From Novosphingobium kaempferiae (lineage in GTDB: Bacteria; Pseudomonadota; Alphaproteobacteria; Sphingomonadales; Sphingomonadaceae), in assembly GCF_021227995.1 (NCBI RefSeq), contig NZ_CP089301.1:496001-560000 (forward strand): 64,000 nt of DNA, in the 5' to 3' direction. The stretch's first letter is position 1. Every line of letters begins with the position of its first letter. A program made the translations under genes and the position numbers. The notes beneath the pieces are model-generated. The model ran no database searches, was not told the DNA's origin, and worked only from the letters and a program-made list of their open reading frames with translations. Below, piece by piece: positions 24,307 through 32,903 of the stretch.

Positions 24307-25560
24307 TCATGCCGCTGCCGGGATCGCCTCCGGCACCTTCGGCCCAGTCGCGGCATAGAGCCCCAGCACCACCGCCAACACGAAGAAGCCGCTGATCGCC
24401 AGGATCGCGCCGTCGTAGCTTCCCGTCATCGTATGCACCCGCGCCGAACCGACCACGGCGACGGCGATGAACGGCAGCCCGATCAGCGTGTTGAGCCCGA
24501 AGCTACGGCTGTAGCTCGCCTGCCCGAAGGCATCGGTCAGCCCCTTGCCCAGCGTCGGGATCGCGCCCGCCCCGTGCATCCCGATCAGGCCGATCACTAC
24601 GGCGGCGAGCCAGAACGGCGGATGCTGGAGCAGGATCGCCCAGAGCACCGCGCAATCGAAGCCGATCAGCGCCAGCGCTTTCGCCCCGCCGAGACGGTCC
24701 GCGATCCACCCGAACAGCACCGACCCGGCGATCCCGACCAGCGACATGATCGACTGCAGCAGCGCCGCCTCGGGCCGGGTGAAGCCCCAGGACATGCCCA
24801 TCGGCACCAGCAGCGAGCCGAGCAGGACCGAACTCGTCATGCTCGCCACCGCCGCCAGCGAGATTGCCCAGAAGCGCGGCCGCGCCAGCAGTTGCGCCAC
24901 GCTGAAGGAGCCATCGGCGGTCCGCTTTGCCTCCGGTTCCGGCGCTGGGGTCTCGGTGTGGCCCGGCGGGTGGTCGACCGTCAGCAGGATCAGCGGCAGC
25001 AGCAGCACCGCTGCGATGACGCCGATCGACAGGTAGATCGCACTCGGCGAGACGACCGACAGCGCCCTCTCCAGCGTCCACGGCACGATGGCGATGACCA
25101 CCGGCAGATGGACGATGCCGAGCGCCAGTCCGCGATTGCGGTTGAACCAGCGCGTCACCAGCGTCGCCGGGCCGATCGATCCGGCAAGGCTCATCGCCGG
25201 TCCGAAGCACAGGCCATAAGCAAGGAGGTAAAGCGCGTAGCTCTGCGTCCACGCCAGCGTCAGGTATCCCGCCACCGTCAGCAGCGCGCCGACCAGCAGC
25301 AGGAGCCGCAAGGAAACCTTGGCGATGAGCACGCCAACGAAAGGTGCGAGGATGGAGGAGCCGACCAGCACCAGCGGTATCCCCGCCGCCGCCTGCTCCG
25401 CGCTGACGCCGAGCCGCTGCTCGACCGACGCGAGCATCAGCCCGAAGGAACCCATGACGGTGCCGATGACGACGTTATGCGATACGCCCGCGATCACGCC
25501 CATGCGGACGGCGAGCGGATGATTGGGGGCCTCGCTGGCCGGGCCGGTGTGTAGTGCCAA
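24307..25560 (-). CDS. MFS transporter (OFA/monocarboxylate-like)
   Basis: 417 residues, about 12 membrane helices. GVSHNVVIGTVMGSFGLMLA at helix 1, YGLCFGPAMSLAGSIGPATL, WFNRNRGLALGI and the LFGWIADRLGG motif between helices 8 and 9 place it in the major facilitator superfamily close to oxalate/formate-antiporter-like or monocarboxylate transporters. Substrate unknown. Convergent with the Nudix gene (1 nt between stops). Confidence 0.85.
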   Translation of the reverse strand: MALHTGPASEAPNHPLAVRMGVIAGVSHNVVIGTVMGSFGLMLASVEQRLGVSAEQAAAGIPLVLVGSSILAPFVGVLIAKVSLRLLLLVGALLTVAGYLTLAWTQSYALYLLAYGLCFGPAMSLAGSIGPATLVTRWFNRNRGLALGIVHLPVVIAIVPWTLERALSVVSPSAIYLSIGVIAAVLLLPLILLTVDHPPGHTETPAPEPEAKRTADGSFSVAQLLARPRFWAISLAAVASMTSSVLLGSLLVPMGMSWGFTRPEAALLQSIMSLVGIAGSVLFGWIADRLGGAKALALIGFDCAVLWAILLQHPPFWLAAVVIGLIGMHGAGAIPTLGKGLTDAFGQASYSRSFGLNTLIGLPFIAVAVVGSARVHTMTGSYDGAILAISGFFVLAVVLGLYAATGPKVPEAIPAAA

Positions 25561-25699
25561 GCTCTCTCTCCCGATGCTTGAAGCGCGCCGGCGGCTTCTT
25601 GCCGGTCATATCGGGAGAGTGTGCGGGGCGGTCTTGCGGCTTGGCCAGCGCTTTCAGGCCAGATGAACGAGAATTCGCCGGGGCGACGTGGCGCGTGGA

Positions 25700-26014
25700 T
25701 CAGGCGCGGATATGCGCGGCGTGCGTGGCCGCGATGTGCTCCAGCACCGGACCGTACAGAGGGCGGTCGAACTCCACTCCGGCGAGGTCGCTGCTGACCC
25801 AGCGCACCACGCCCGACATGCTCTCCATGCCCGAGGGCCGCACGATCAGGCGCGTGCCGACACGGAAATAGATGCCGCGCATCCGCAGGCAGCACCCCTC
25901 GGCCGAGATATCGGAGATCTCGCCATCGTCCCTGAGGCCGCTCTGCGTGCGGCACTGGACGGCCATCGCGACGGAGCGTCGCTGCGAACGTCGGGGAAGA
26001 ACCTGGCGAGTCAT
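25700..26014 (-). CDS. PilZ-domain protein
   Basis: 104 residues. RRSQRRSVAMAVQCR (the R-x-x-x-R cyclic-di-GMP arm) followed by EISDISAEGCCLRM (D-x-S-x-x-G) is the PilZ signature; SGVVRWVSSDLAGVEFDRPL completes the barrel. It probably binds cyclic-di-GMP, but both motifs are degenerate enough that binding should not be assumed. Single-domain PilZ of this size is common in sphingomonads. Monocistronic. Confidence 0.82.
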   Translation of the reverse strand: MTRQVLPRRSQRRSVAMAVQCRTQSGLRDDGEISDISAEGCCLRMRGIYFRVGTRLIVRPSGMESMSGVVRWVSSDLAGVEFDRPLYGPVLEHIAATHAAHIRA

Positions 26015-26130
26015 GCGTGGAAAGGTAAGCCGGTCAGGTTAACATCGCTTAAACCGCGACAAATGGCGCGGCCCGTTCGAACACAGTTCGAACTCCTCTT
26101 CGAAGACTGGGCGACCATTTTCCTTGGAAA

Positions 26131-26207
26131 TGGCGCGCCCGACAGGGTTCGAACCTGTGACCCCAAGCTTAGAAGGCTCGTGCTCTATCCAGCTGAGCTA
26201 CGGGCGC
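26131..26207 (-). tRNA. tRNA-Arg (UCU)
   Basis: 77 nt with encoded CCA. Acceptor GCGCCCG/CGGGCGC, D-arm AGCTCAGCTGGATAGAGC, anticodon stem-loop with loop CUUCUAA (anticodon UCU) and T-arm with GGTTCGAACC. Reads AGA and AGG codons, which are rare in this high-GC genome. Confidence 0.97.
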
Positions 26208-26305
26208 GCGCCGGGTTCCCATAGCGCGCTTGCGTCCCCGCGCAAACCGTCGCCGCGCGCAAACTTGTGCTTTGCGCTGCAGCAAAGCCACGTTACGCAC
26301 AGGCA

Positions 26306-27058
26306 ATGAACGCCGGAACCGACGACGCCCCCGACAATCCAGCCCACCTGTCACGCATCGACGGCCTTGCCGGTGCGCGGCGGCATTTCCGCTATTTCGA
26401 CTACGTGATGTCAGCCTTCGTCGCCATCCTGCTGCTGTCGAACCTGATCGGCGCATCCAAGCTGGCGAACTTCGGCGGCGTCACTTTCGGCGCGGGCATC
26501 CTGTTCTTCCCCGTCAGCTACGTCATCGGCGACGTGCTGACCGAGGTCTACGGCTACGCCAACGCCCGCCGCTGCGTGTGGGCGGGGTTCTTCGCGATGA
26601 TCTTCATGGCCTTCATGAGCTTCGTCGTCGTCGCCATGCCGCCTGACGCGGGCTGGACGGGGCAGGCCGCTTATGAGGCCGTGTTCGGCTCCACCTGGCG
26701 CATCGTACTGGCCTCGCTCACTGCGTTCTGGGCGGGCGAGTTCGTCAACTCCTTCGTGCTCGCCAAGATGAAGCTGATGACCGGCGGCAAGCATCTGTGG
26801 ACGCGCACCATCGGCTCGACCGTGTTCGGGCAGGCGGTGGACAGCGCGCTGTTCTACCCCATCGCCTTCCTCGGCACATGGACGCACGAGCAGGTGCTGA
26901 CCGTCATGGTCACCAACTGGGGCATGAAGGTGCTGTGGGAGGCCGTGCTGACCCCGCTGACTTATGTGGTCGTCGGCTGGCTCAAGGCGCGCGAGGGCGT
27001 CGAGGTGTTCGACGACAATGTGGACTTCTCGCCTTTTGCCAAGGCGCGCTCGGTCTGA
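26306..27058 (+). CDS. yhhQ: Queuosine precursor transporter (YhhQ type)
   Basis: 250 residues from ATG 26306, about six membrane helices. [23 protein letters not shown] is the hallmark of the YhhQ/VUT-1 family that imports queuosine precursors (preQ0/preQ1). Other family features are the [20 protein letters not shown] segment and [20 protein letters not shown]. Upstream neighbour is a tRNA gene on the other strand; downstream recF starts 42 nt later. Confidence 0.92.
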   Translation: MNAGTDDAPDNPAHLSRIDGLAGARRHFRYFDYVMSAFVAILLLSNLIGASKLANFGGVTFGAGILFFPVSYVIGDVLTEVYGYANARRCVWAGFFAMIFMAFMSFVVVAMPPDAGWTGQAAYEAVFGSTWRIVLASLTAFWAGEFVNSFVLAKMKLMTGGKHLWTRTIGSTVFGQAVDSALFYPIAFLGTWTHEQVLTVMVTNWGMKVLWEAVLTPLTYVVVGWLKAREGVEVFDDNVDFSPFAKARSV

Positions 27059-27100
27059 ACATTGAGCCGGTCGGCCTGACCGGCTAGGCCCCGCCGCACC

Positions 27101-28189
27101 ATGCTCGACCGCATCCTCCTGTCCCGTTTCCGCAACCACCGCGAGACTGCGGTGGAAGGCACGGCGCAGTTCAACCTGCTGGTCGGCGAGAACGGCGCGG
27201 GCAAGACCAACGTGCTGGAGGCGATCAGCCTGCTCGCCCCCGGTCGCGGCCTTCGCCGTGCGCAACTGGCGGACGTTCCCGCGCAGGATGGCGATGGCGG
27301 CTTTGCGGTGAACGCTGCGTTGGCGATGCCGGAGGGGGAGGCAGTGCGGCTCGGCACCGGCGTCGCTGCGGAGCGCCCCGGACGACGGCTGGTGCAGGTC
27401 AACGGCGCGCAGGCATCCGCGCTCAGTCTTGCCGAGTGGCTTTCGATCGGATGGCTGACCCCGGCGATGGATCGCCTCTTCGTGGAAAGCGCGGGCGCGC
27501 GGCGGCGTTTCCTCGACCGGCTGGTGCTCGCCATCGATCCCGCTCACGCCGGGAATGCGGCAAGACTGGAAACTGCGGTGCGCGAACGCAACCGCCTGCT
27601 TTCCGACGAGCGCGCGCCGGACCCGCACTGGCTGGACGCTATCGAGGTGCAGATCGCCGAGGCGGGCGCGCTCGTCGCGGCGGCCCGTGCGCGTCTGGTC
27701 CTGCGACTGGAAGCGGCGCTCGCCGCCTTGCCCGATGCCCCGTTCGCCCGGCCTTCGCTGGCCTACCAGCCCGGCGGCCCGGTGGAGGCTGGTGCCCTGG
27801 CCATAGCCCTGCGCGAAGGCAGGGCACGGGACCGGGCAGCGCAGCGCACGCTCACCGGCCCGCACCGCGACGAACTGGCCGTCACCATGGCAGGCAAGGC
27901 CCAACCCGCCGCCGATTGCTCCACGGGCGAGCAGAAGGCGATGCTGATCGCCATCACCCTTGCCCATTCGCAGCTTCTGGAAGGCGACGGCGAACGCCGC
28001 CCGCGCCTGCTGCTGCTGGACGAAGTCGCCGCCCACCTCGATCCGCTGCGGCGCGAGGCCCTGTTCGACCGGTTGCGCGCGGGCTCGGCCCAGGTCTGGC
28101 TCACCGGCACCGAGATCGCCCCGTTCGAGGCGATCGCGAGCGAGGCTGCGGTGTGGGAAGTCAGTGCGGGGACAGTGCGCTGTATTTGA
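27101..28189 (+). CDS. recF: DNA replication and repair protein RecF
   Basis: 362 residues, normal length. SMC-like ATPase that loads RecA at gaps with RecO and RecR. Start MLDRILLSRFRNHRET (L-x-x-F-R-N), Walker A GENGAGKTNVLEAISLL (about 29-37), TGPHRDEL, signature CSTGEQKAMLIAITLA and Walker B RLLLLDEVAAHLD. It is away from dnaN and gyrB, as in many alphaproteobacteria. Confidence 0.97.
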   Translation: MLDRILLSRFRNHRETAVEGTAQFNLLVGENGAGKTNVLEAISLLAPGRGLRRAQLADVPAQDGDGGFAVNAALAMPEGEAVRLGTGVAAERPGRRLVQVNGAQASALSLAEWLSIGWLTPAMDRLFVESAGARRRFLDRLVLAIDPAHAGNAARLETAVRERNRLLSDERAPDPHWLDAIEVQIAEAGALVAAARARLVLRLEAALAALPDAPFARPSLAYQPGGPVEAGALAIALREGRARDRAAQRTLTGPHRDELAVTMAGKAQPAADCSTGEQKAMLIAITLAHSQLLEGDGERRPRLLLLDEVAAHLDPLRREALFDRLRAGSAQVWLTGTEIAPFEAIASEAAVWEVSAGTVRCI

Positions 28190-28195
28190 CGGCCG

Positions 28196-28894
28196 TCACT
28201 TCTTCGGCAGCGCGTCCGCTACGTCGTCCACCGTCGCCGCCACGATCGCGTCAATGCCGATGGCGGTGGGGTGGACATGGTCGCCCTGCATGAGATCGGG
28301 CTTGTCGATCACCGGCTGGAGGAAGAACGGCACCAGCACAGCGCCGTACTTCTCGGCCAGTTGCGGGTAGATCGGGTTGAACTTCGCCGCGTAGTCCTTG
28401 CCCAGATTGGGCGCGGCCAACATGCCGAGCAGGACGACGGGGATGTCCTGAGCCTTCAGCCGTTCGAGCATCTTTTCCAGATTGGCGCGCGTCTCTGCAG
28501 GCGGGAGCGAGCGGAGCATGTCGTTGCCGCCGAGGCTGATGATGACGAGTTCCGGCTTCACCGGCTGGTTCTTCAACGTGAAGTCTAGCCGCTGGAGCCC
28601 CGCCGCGGTGGTATCGCCCGAAATCCCCGCATTGGCGATCTTCGCGTTCACGCCCCGCGCCCGCAGCGCCTGCTCCAGCCGGTCAGGGTAGCTCTCCCCA
28701 TCGTCAAGCCCATACCCCGCCAGCAGCGAATCCCCGAAGGCGAGAATCGAACGCTCCGACCCCATCACCGGGATCTGCGGCGGTGCATCGGCAGAGGCCT
28801 CGCTGGACTGCGAAGGTGTTTCCTGCGGCGCCTGACCGCAGGCGGAAATCGCGATGGTCGAGACGGCAAGGAGCGCGAGGGAAACGAGGCGCAA
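28196..28894 (-). CDS. Arylesterase / TesA-like GDSL lipoprotein
   Basis: 232 residues read from a TTG at 28894, chosen because AGGAG lies 7 nt upstream and a lipoprotein signal begins there (LRLVSLALLAVSTIAISAC, Cys at about residue 19). SGNH/GDSL hydrolase blocks: I-AFGDSLLAGYG (Ser), GISGDTTAAG, SLGGNDML (Asn) and DHVHPTAIG (Asp-x-x-His). Length and motifs match the periplasmic TesA/EstA group (acyl-CoA thioesterase I/lysophospholipase). It is divergent from the ybbA-ybbP transporter genes, the same partnership seen in E. coli. Confidence 0.88.
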   Translation of the reverse strand: MRLVSLALLAVSTIAISACGQAPQETPSQSSEASADAPPQIPVMGSERSILAFGDSLLAGYGLDDGESYPDRLEQALRARGVNAKIANAGISGDTTAAGLQRLDFTLKNQPVKPELVIISLGGNDMLRSLPPAETRANLEKMLERLKAQDIPVVLLGMLAAPNLGKDYAAKFNPIYPQLAEKYGAVLVPFFLQPVIDKPDLMQGDHVHPTAIGIDAIVAATVDDVADALPKK

Positions 28895-28944
28895 GGCATT
28901 CTCCTGAAAGGGCCGACTTGTCGGATGCACCGGTGCTATCCCAT

Positions 28945-29664
28945 ATGGGGACGGTGACAAGCCCTGCCCATTCCCCCATCGCCCTTTCGAACACCATTCT
29001 CGCCAGAGACCTGCGGCTGACGCTAGGTTCCGGCGACAGCGCCGTGGAGATCCTGAAGGGGATCGACCTTGCCGTGCCGGACGGGCAGACGCTCGCCCTG
29101 CTCGGCCCTTCGGGATCGGGCAAATCCTCGCTGATGGCGGTGCTTTGCGGGCTCGAGCGCGCCAGTTCGGGGACACTGGAGGTTGCGGGGCAGGACTTCG
29201 CCGGGATGGAAGAGGATGCCCTCGCCCGCGCGCGGCGGGGCCGGATCGGCATCGTCCTCCAGGCCTTCCACCTGCTGCCGACGATGACCGCGCTGGAGAA
29301 CGTGGCCACCCCGCTCGAACTCGCCGGAATGCCCGATGCACGCGAGCGGGCCGAGGCGGAACTGACGGCAGTGGGCCTCGGTCATCGCCTGTCGCACTAC
29401 CCCGCGCAGCTTTCGGGCGGCGAGCAGCAGCGCGTCGCCATCGCCCGCGCCCTTGCGCCCCGGCCCGCGCTGGTCTTCGCCGACGAGCCGACCGGCAACC
29501 TCGACGCCGCAACCGGTGCCGCCATCATCGACCTCCTCTTCGCCCGCCGCGCCGAGACGGGAGCGACGCTGCTCATCATCACCCACGACGAGAGCCTCGC
29601 CCATCGCTGCGAGCGGGTCGTGACAATCGGTGACGGCCGGATCGCGAGCGACACCCTTGCCTGA
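28945..29664 (+). CDS. ABC transporter ATP-binding protein (YbbA/LolD-like)
   Basis: 239 residues from ATG 28945. Walker A LLGPSGSGKSSLMAVLCGLE, Q-loop VLQAFHLLPTMTALENV, signature LSGGEQQRVAIARALAP, Walker B ALVFADEPTGNLD and the H-loop IITHDES: the MacB/LolD/YbbA subgroup. With the permease downstream (35-nt overlap) and the divergent TesA-like gene it forms the YbbA-YbbP-TesA set, implicated in handling lipids or hydrophobic substrates. Exact substrate unknown. Confidence 0.93.
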   Translation: MGTVTSPAHSPIALSNTILARDLRLTLGSGDSAVEILKGIDLAVPDGQTLALLGPSGSGKSSLMAVLCGLERASSGTLEVAGQDFAGMEEDALARARRGRIGIVLQAFHLLPTMTALENVATPLELAGMPDARERAEAELTAVGLGHRLSHYPAQLSGGEQQRVAIARALAPRPALVFADEPTGNLDAATGAAIIDLLFARRAETGATLLIITHDESLAHRCERVVTIGDGRIASDTLA

Positions 29665-32194
29665 GGCGCTTCGTAAAGCCCTGCCCTGGCGCACCGCATG
29701 GATGCTCGCCCGGCGCGACTTGTCCGCGCGCTTCAAGGGACTGCGGCTGCTGCTCGTCTGCCTGTTCCTCGGCGTCGGCGCGATTGCCGCGATCGGGACG
29801 CTGACAGGCTCGATCGAGCGTGAGTTGGGGACGCGCGGGCGAGAGATCCTCGGCGGAGATATCGAACTGCGCGTCTGGCAGCGGGCGCTTAGCCAAGAGG
29901 AAGACGCCGCCCTAGCCCGCCTCGGCCACGTTTCGCACGGCCTCAGGATGCAGGCCATCGCCACGCGCGGCGATGCGACCGCGCCAGTGGCGCTCAAGGC
30001 CGTGGACGACAGCTGGCCGCTCTACGGCAGGCTGGAACTGGTCGACGGTCGCCGCGTGGGTGCGCCGCAGAGCGGGACCGCATGGATCGCCAAGGGCACC
30101 GCCGCAAGGCTCGGGGTGGCCAAGGGCGCGCGCATCGCCATCGGCGGCGTGCCCGTAACCGTAGGCGGCGTGATCGCCTCCGACCCGGAACAGATGAGCG
30201 AGGGCTTCGCGCTCGGCGACACCGCCGTGGTCGCGCTCGACCTCCCCGCCCGCGCGGGGCTGACCGCACCGGGAGCGATGTACCGCAGCGTCGTGCGCGT
30301 GCGCTTCACCGATCCGCAGCGCGATCCCGAACCCGTCGTCGATGCCCTGAAGGAGCGCTTCGGCCAGAGCTTCGAGACCCGCACCCGCAAGGCCGCCTCC
30401 CCCTCGACCGAGCGCTTCGTGACGCGCATGGGCGAGTTCCTCGTCCTCGTCGGCCTCGCCGCGCTGGTGATCGCCGGGATCGGTATCGGCGGCGGCGTCT
30501 CTTCCTATCTCGAGGCGCGGCGCACCTCGATCGCGACGCTCAAGGTTCTGGGTGCGACGAGCGGCGACATCGCGCGCATCTACCTACTGCAGGTGGGCGC
30601 GGCGGCGGTGGTCGGCAGCCTCGCAGGCCTTGCGGCAGGGGTGCTGGTGACGCCGCTGCTCTCCTCCGCGCTCCAGAGCCTGCTCCCGGTCGAGGCCGGG
30701 TTCACCATCTCGCCCGCCGCGCTGGCGACGGCAGCGGCCTATGGCCTGCTCGTTGCGCTGGTCTTCGCCGCGCCGCCGCTGGTCCGTGCGCGCGGATGGC
30801 CAGCGATGGCGCTGATGCGTGCCCGCGTTTCTCCGCTCGCTGCCGACCGCAAGGCTCTGGCGCTGCCCGTCGGTCTCGGCCTTGCCGCCATCGTCGCGCT
30901 GGCGCTGGTCAACGCCGCGCAGCCGCTGGTGACGCTGGGCTTCCTCGGAGCGTCCGCCGCCATGCTGGCGGTGCTGGCGCTGATCGGGCTCGGCATCCGC
31001 AAGGCCGCCGCCCATCTGCCCCGACCGCGAGGCCCGATGCTGCGCGCGGGCCTCGCCAATCTGCACCGCCCCGGTGCTCAGACCGGCGCGCTGGTGACCG
31101 CGCTCGGCTTCGGGCTCTCCGCCTTCGTGCTGATCGCGGCGGTCCAGACCAGCCTCGACGCCAACATACGCCGTACAGTGCCCGAGCGTGCGCCCGACTT
31201 CTTCGTGCTCGACGTGCCCAAGGCCAAGGCGGGGGATTTCCGCGAGGCCGTCGAGCGCACCGTTCCCGCCTCCAAGGTGAAGCTGGTGCCGAACCTGCGC
31301 GGCCGCATCCTCGCCTACGGACCGAAAGACCACATGACCCGCGTGTCCAGCCTCGGCAAGGACTTGCCGGACGGCGCTTGGGCCCTGCGCGGCGAGCGCG
31401 GGCTGACCTATTCCGTAGGCGTGCCCGAAGGCAGCGCGGTGACGTCCGGCAAGTGGTGGCCGATCCTTTACCGGGGCGAACCGCTGGTATCGCTGGACGA
31501 GCAGCTGGCGCAGGCCATCGGCGTCAAGGTAGGCGATTACGTGAAGCTCAGCGTGCTCGGCGTGGAGATCAACGCCCGCATCGCCGCGCTGCGTCGGATC
31601 GACTGGGACAGCCTCGGCTTCAACTACGTGCTGGTATTCTCGCCCAATGCGCTGGCCGACGCGCCGCACAACCTTGCCGCGACCATCGAGGTGCCGCCGG
31701 GCGCATCGACCGCCGGGCTGCTCCCGAAACTGGTGCATGCGTTCCCTTCGGCCTCGGTGATCGAGACCGGCAGCCTGCTGCGCGATGCACGCGCGCTGCT
31801 CGACCAGATGTCGGCGGCGATCCTTGCCGCGTCCTCCGTCGCCGTGCTGGCAGGGCTTGCCGTGCTGCTCGGCGCCATCGCGGCGGCAAAGGCGAGCCGA
31901 ACTTACGACACCGTGATCCTGCGCGTGCTGGGCGCCAGCCGCGCGCAGCTGCTGGTGCTGCAGATGGCCGAGTACGGGCTGATCGCGCTGGTGCTCGCCA
32001 TCGTGGCGCTGGCGGCGGGCAGTGCGATGGCCTGGGCGGTGATCGTCAAGCTGTTCGAATTCACCTGGATGCCGGACTGGCCCCGCGTGCTGGCGGTGCT
32101 GGCAGCAGGGCTCGTCCTGATCCTCGGCTTCGCGCTCGCCGGTACGCTGCCGCTGCTGCGGGCGAAACCGGCGAGGACGCTCAGGGAGCTTTAG
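29630..32194 (+). CDS. ABC transporter permease (YbbP-like, FtsX fold)
   Basis: 854 residues, start GTG 29630 inside the end of ybbA. It has an N-terminal helix then a large periplasmic domain, about four helices, a second periplasmic domain (about 510-720) and a final FtsX module: the two-FtsX, 10-helix architecture of YbbP. FtsX hallmarks are SIATLKVLGATSGDIARIYLL and TVILRVLGASRAQLLVLQM. No terminator seen; the DUF805 gene faces it from downstream. Confidence 0.92.
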   Translation: MTAGSRATPLPEALRKALPWRTAWMLARRDLSARFKGLRLLLVCLFLGVGAIAAIGTLTGSIERELGTRGREILGGDIELRVWQRALSQEEDAALARLGHVSHGLRMQAIATRGDATAPVALKAVDDSWPLYGRLELVDGRRVGAPQSGTAWIAKGTAARLGVAKGARIAIGGVPVTVGGVIASDPEQMSEGFALGDTAVVALDLPARAGLTAPGAMYRSVVRVRFTDPQRDPEPVVDALKERFGQSFETRTRKAASPSTERFVTRMGEFLVLVGLAALVIAGIGIGGGVSSYLEARRTSIATLKVLGATSGDIARIYLLQVGAAAVVGSLAGLAAGVLVTPLLSSALQSLLPVEAGFTISPAALATAAAYGLLVALVFAAPPLVRARGWPAMALMRARVSPLAADRKALALPVGLGLAAIVALALVNAAQPLVTLGFLGASAAMLAVLALIGLGIRKAAAHLPRPRGPMLRAGLANLHRPGAQTGALVTALGFGLSAFVLIAAVQTSLDANIRRTVPERAPDFFVLDVPKAKAGDFREAVERTVPASKVKLVPNLRGRILAYGPKDHMTRVSSLGKDLPDGAWALRGERGLTYSVGVPEGSAVTSGKWWPILYRGEPLVSLDEQLAQAIGVKVGDYVKLSVLGVEINARIAALRRIDWDSLGFNYVLVFSPNALADAPHNLAATIEVPPGASTAGLLPKLVHAFPSASVIETGSLLRDARALLDQMSAAILAASSVAVLAGLAVLLGAIAAAKASRTYDTVILRVLGASRAQLLVLQMAEYGLIALVLAIVALAAGSAMAWAVIVKLFEFTWMPDWPRVLAVLAAGLVLILGFALAGTLPLLRAKPARTLREL

Positions 32195-32204
32195 GCCCCG
32201 GGAC

Positions 32205-32672
32205 TCAGGCGAAGACCTCCGCGCCCGCAGGATCCTTGGGATCCGGGCCGAAGCGGTTGTGGCCGGGCGTGCCGGGCAGGAAGAAGAGAACGAGCTGGAC
32301 GATGCTGGCGATCCAGCCGACCAGCGGGATCAGGCTGAGCACGATGAAGCCGAGATACCACCAGCCGCTCATGTCGCGGTCATGGAAACGGCGCACGGCC
32401 ACGGCGATGTTGGGCACCAGCGTGGCGAGCATGTAGATGCCGCCGATCGCGAAGATGAACATCAGCCCGCCGCCGAACATGGCCGAAGGCACCCCGCCGC
32501 CGTTCTCCATGCTGGTGAAGGCGCTGAACGACAGGCCCATGCTGACGCCGACGATGGTGAGCACGGTATAGACGATGAAGTTGAACAGCGCGAAGGACCA
32601 GAACTCCATCCGCCGGGAGCGCCCCTGGAAATCCGCATAGCGCCTGAGCGGCATGAACATGTAGTCGAGCAT
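32205..32672 (-). CDS. DUF805 membrane protein
   Basis: 155 residues with four membrane segments. Start MFMPLRRYADFQGRSRRMEFWSF is the DUF805 hallmark (Y-x-x-F-x-G-R-x-x-R-x-E-Y/F-W), together with AVRRFHDRDMSGWWYL and the C-terminal PGTPGHNRFGPDP. Function unknown; some relatives are linked to phage-encoded or inhibitor-of-apoptosis-like annotations without proof. Confidence 0.92.
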   Translation of the reverse strand: MLDYMFMPLRRYADFQGRSRRMEFWSFALFNFIVYTVLTIVGVSMGLSFSAFTSMENGGGVPSAMFGGGLMFIFAIGGIYMLATLVPNIAVAVRRFHDRDMSGWWYLGFIVLSLIPLVGWIASIVQLVLFFLPGTPGHNRFGPDPKDPAGAEVFA

Positions 32673-32790
32673 GTCTTTCCCCTATTGCACATGGACGCAT
32701 CTTCCCGCGCCTCACGCTTGCCTTGCGCTTGGGACTATAAAGTCAAAGACTTGACGGGCAACCGAGGACTTGATCCGTCGCATCGGACAG

Positions 32791-32826
32791 AAAAAGGGGC
32801 GCGAAAGCCCTTGGCCTTCGCGCCCC
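32791..32826 (-). terminator. Terminator of the TonB receptor gene
   Basis: GGGGCGCGAA (32796-32805) pairs with TTCGCGCCCC (32817-32826). On the minus strand a TTTTT tract follows. Confidence 0.85.
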
Positions 32827-32903
32827 TGTTCCAGTTTGCGCCCCGCTTCTTCACCGCATCTCCTCCCAGAGACGGCGCGGCGGGTGCGCGGTTCACACTC
32901 CGG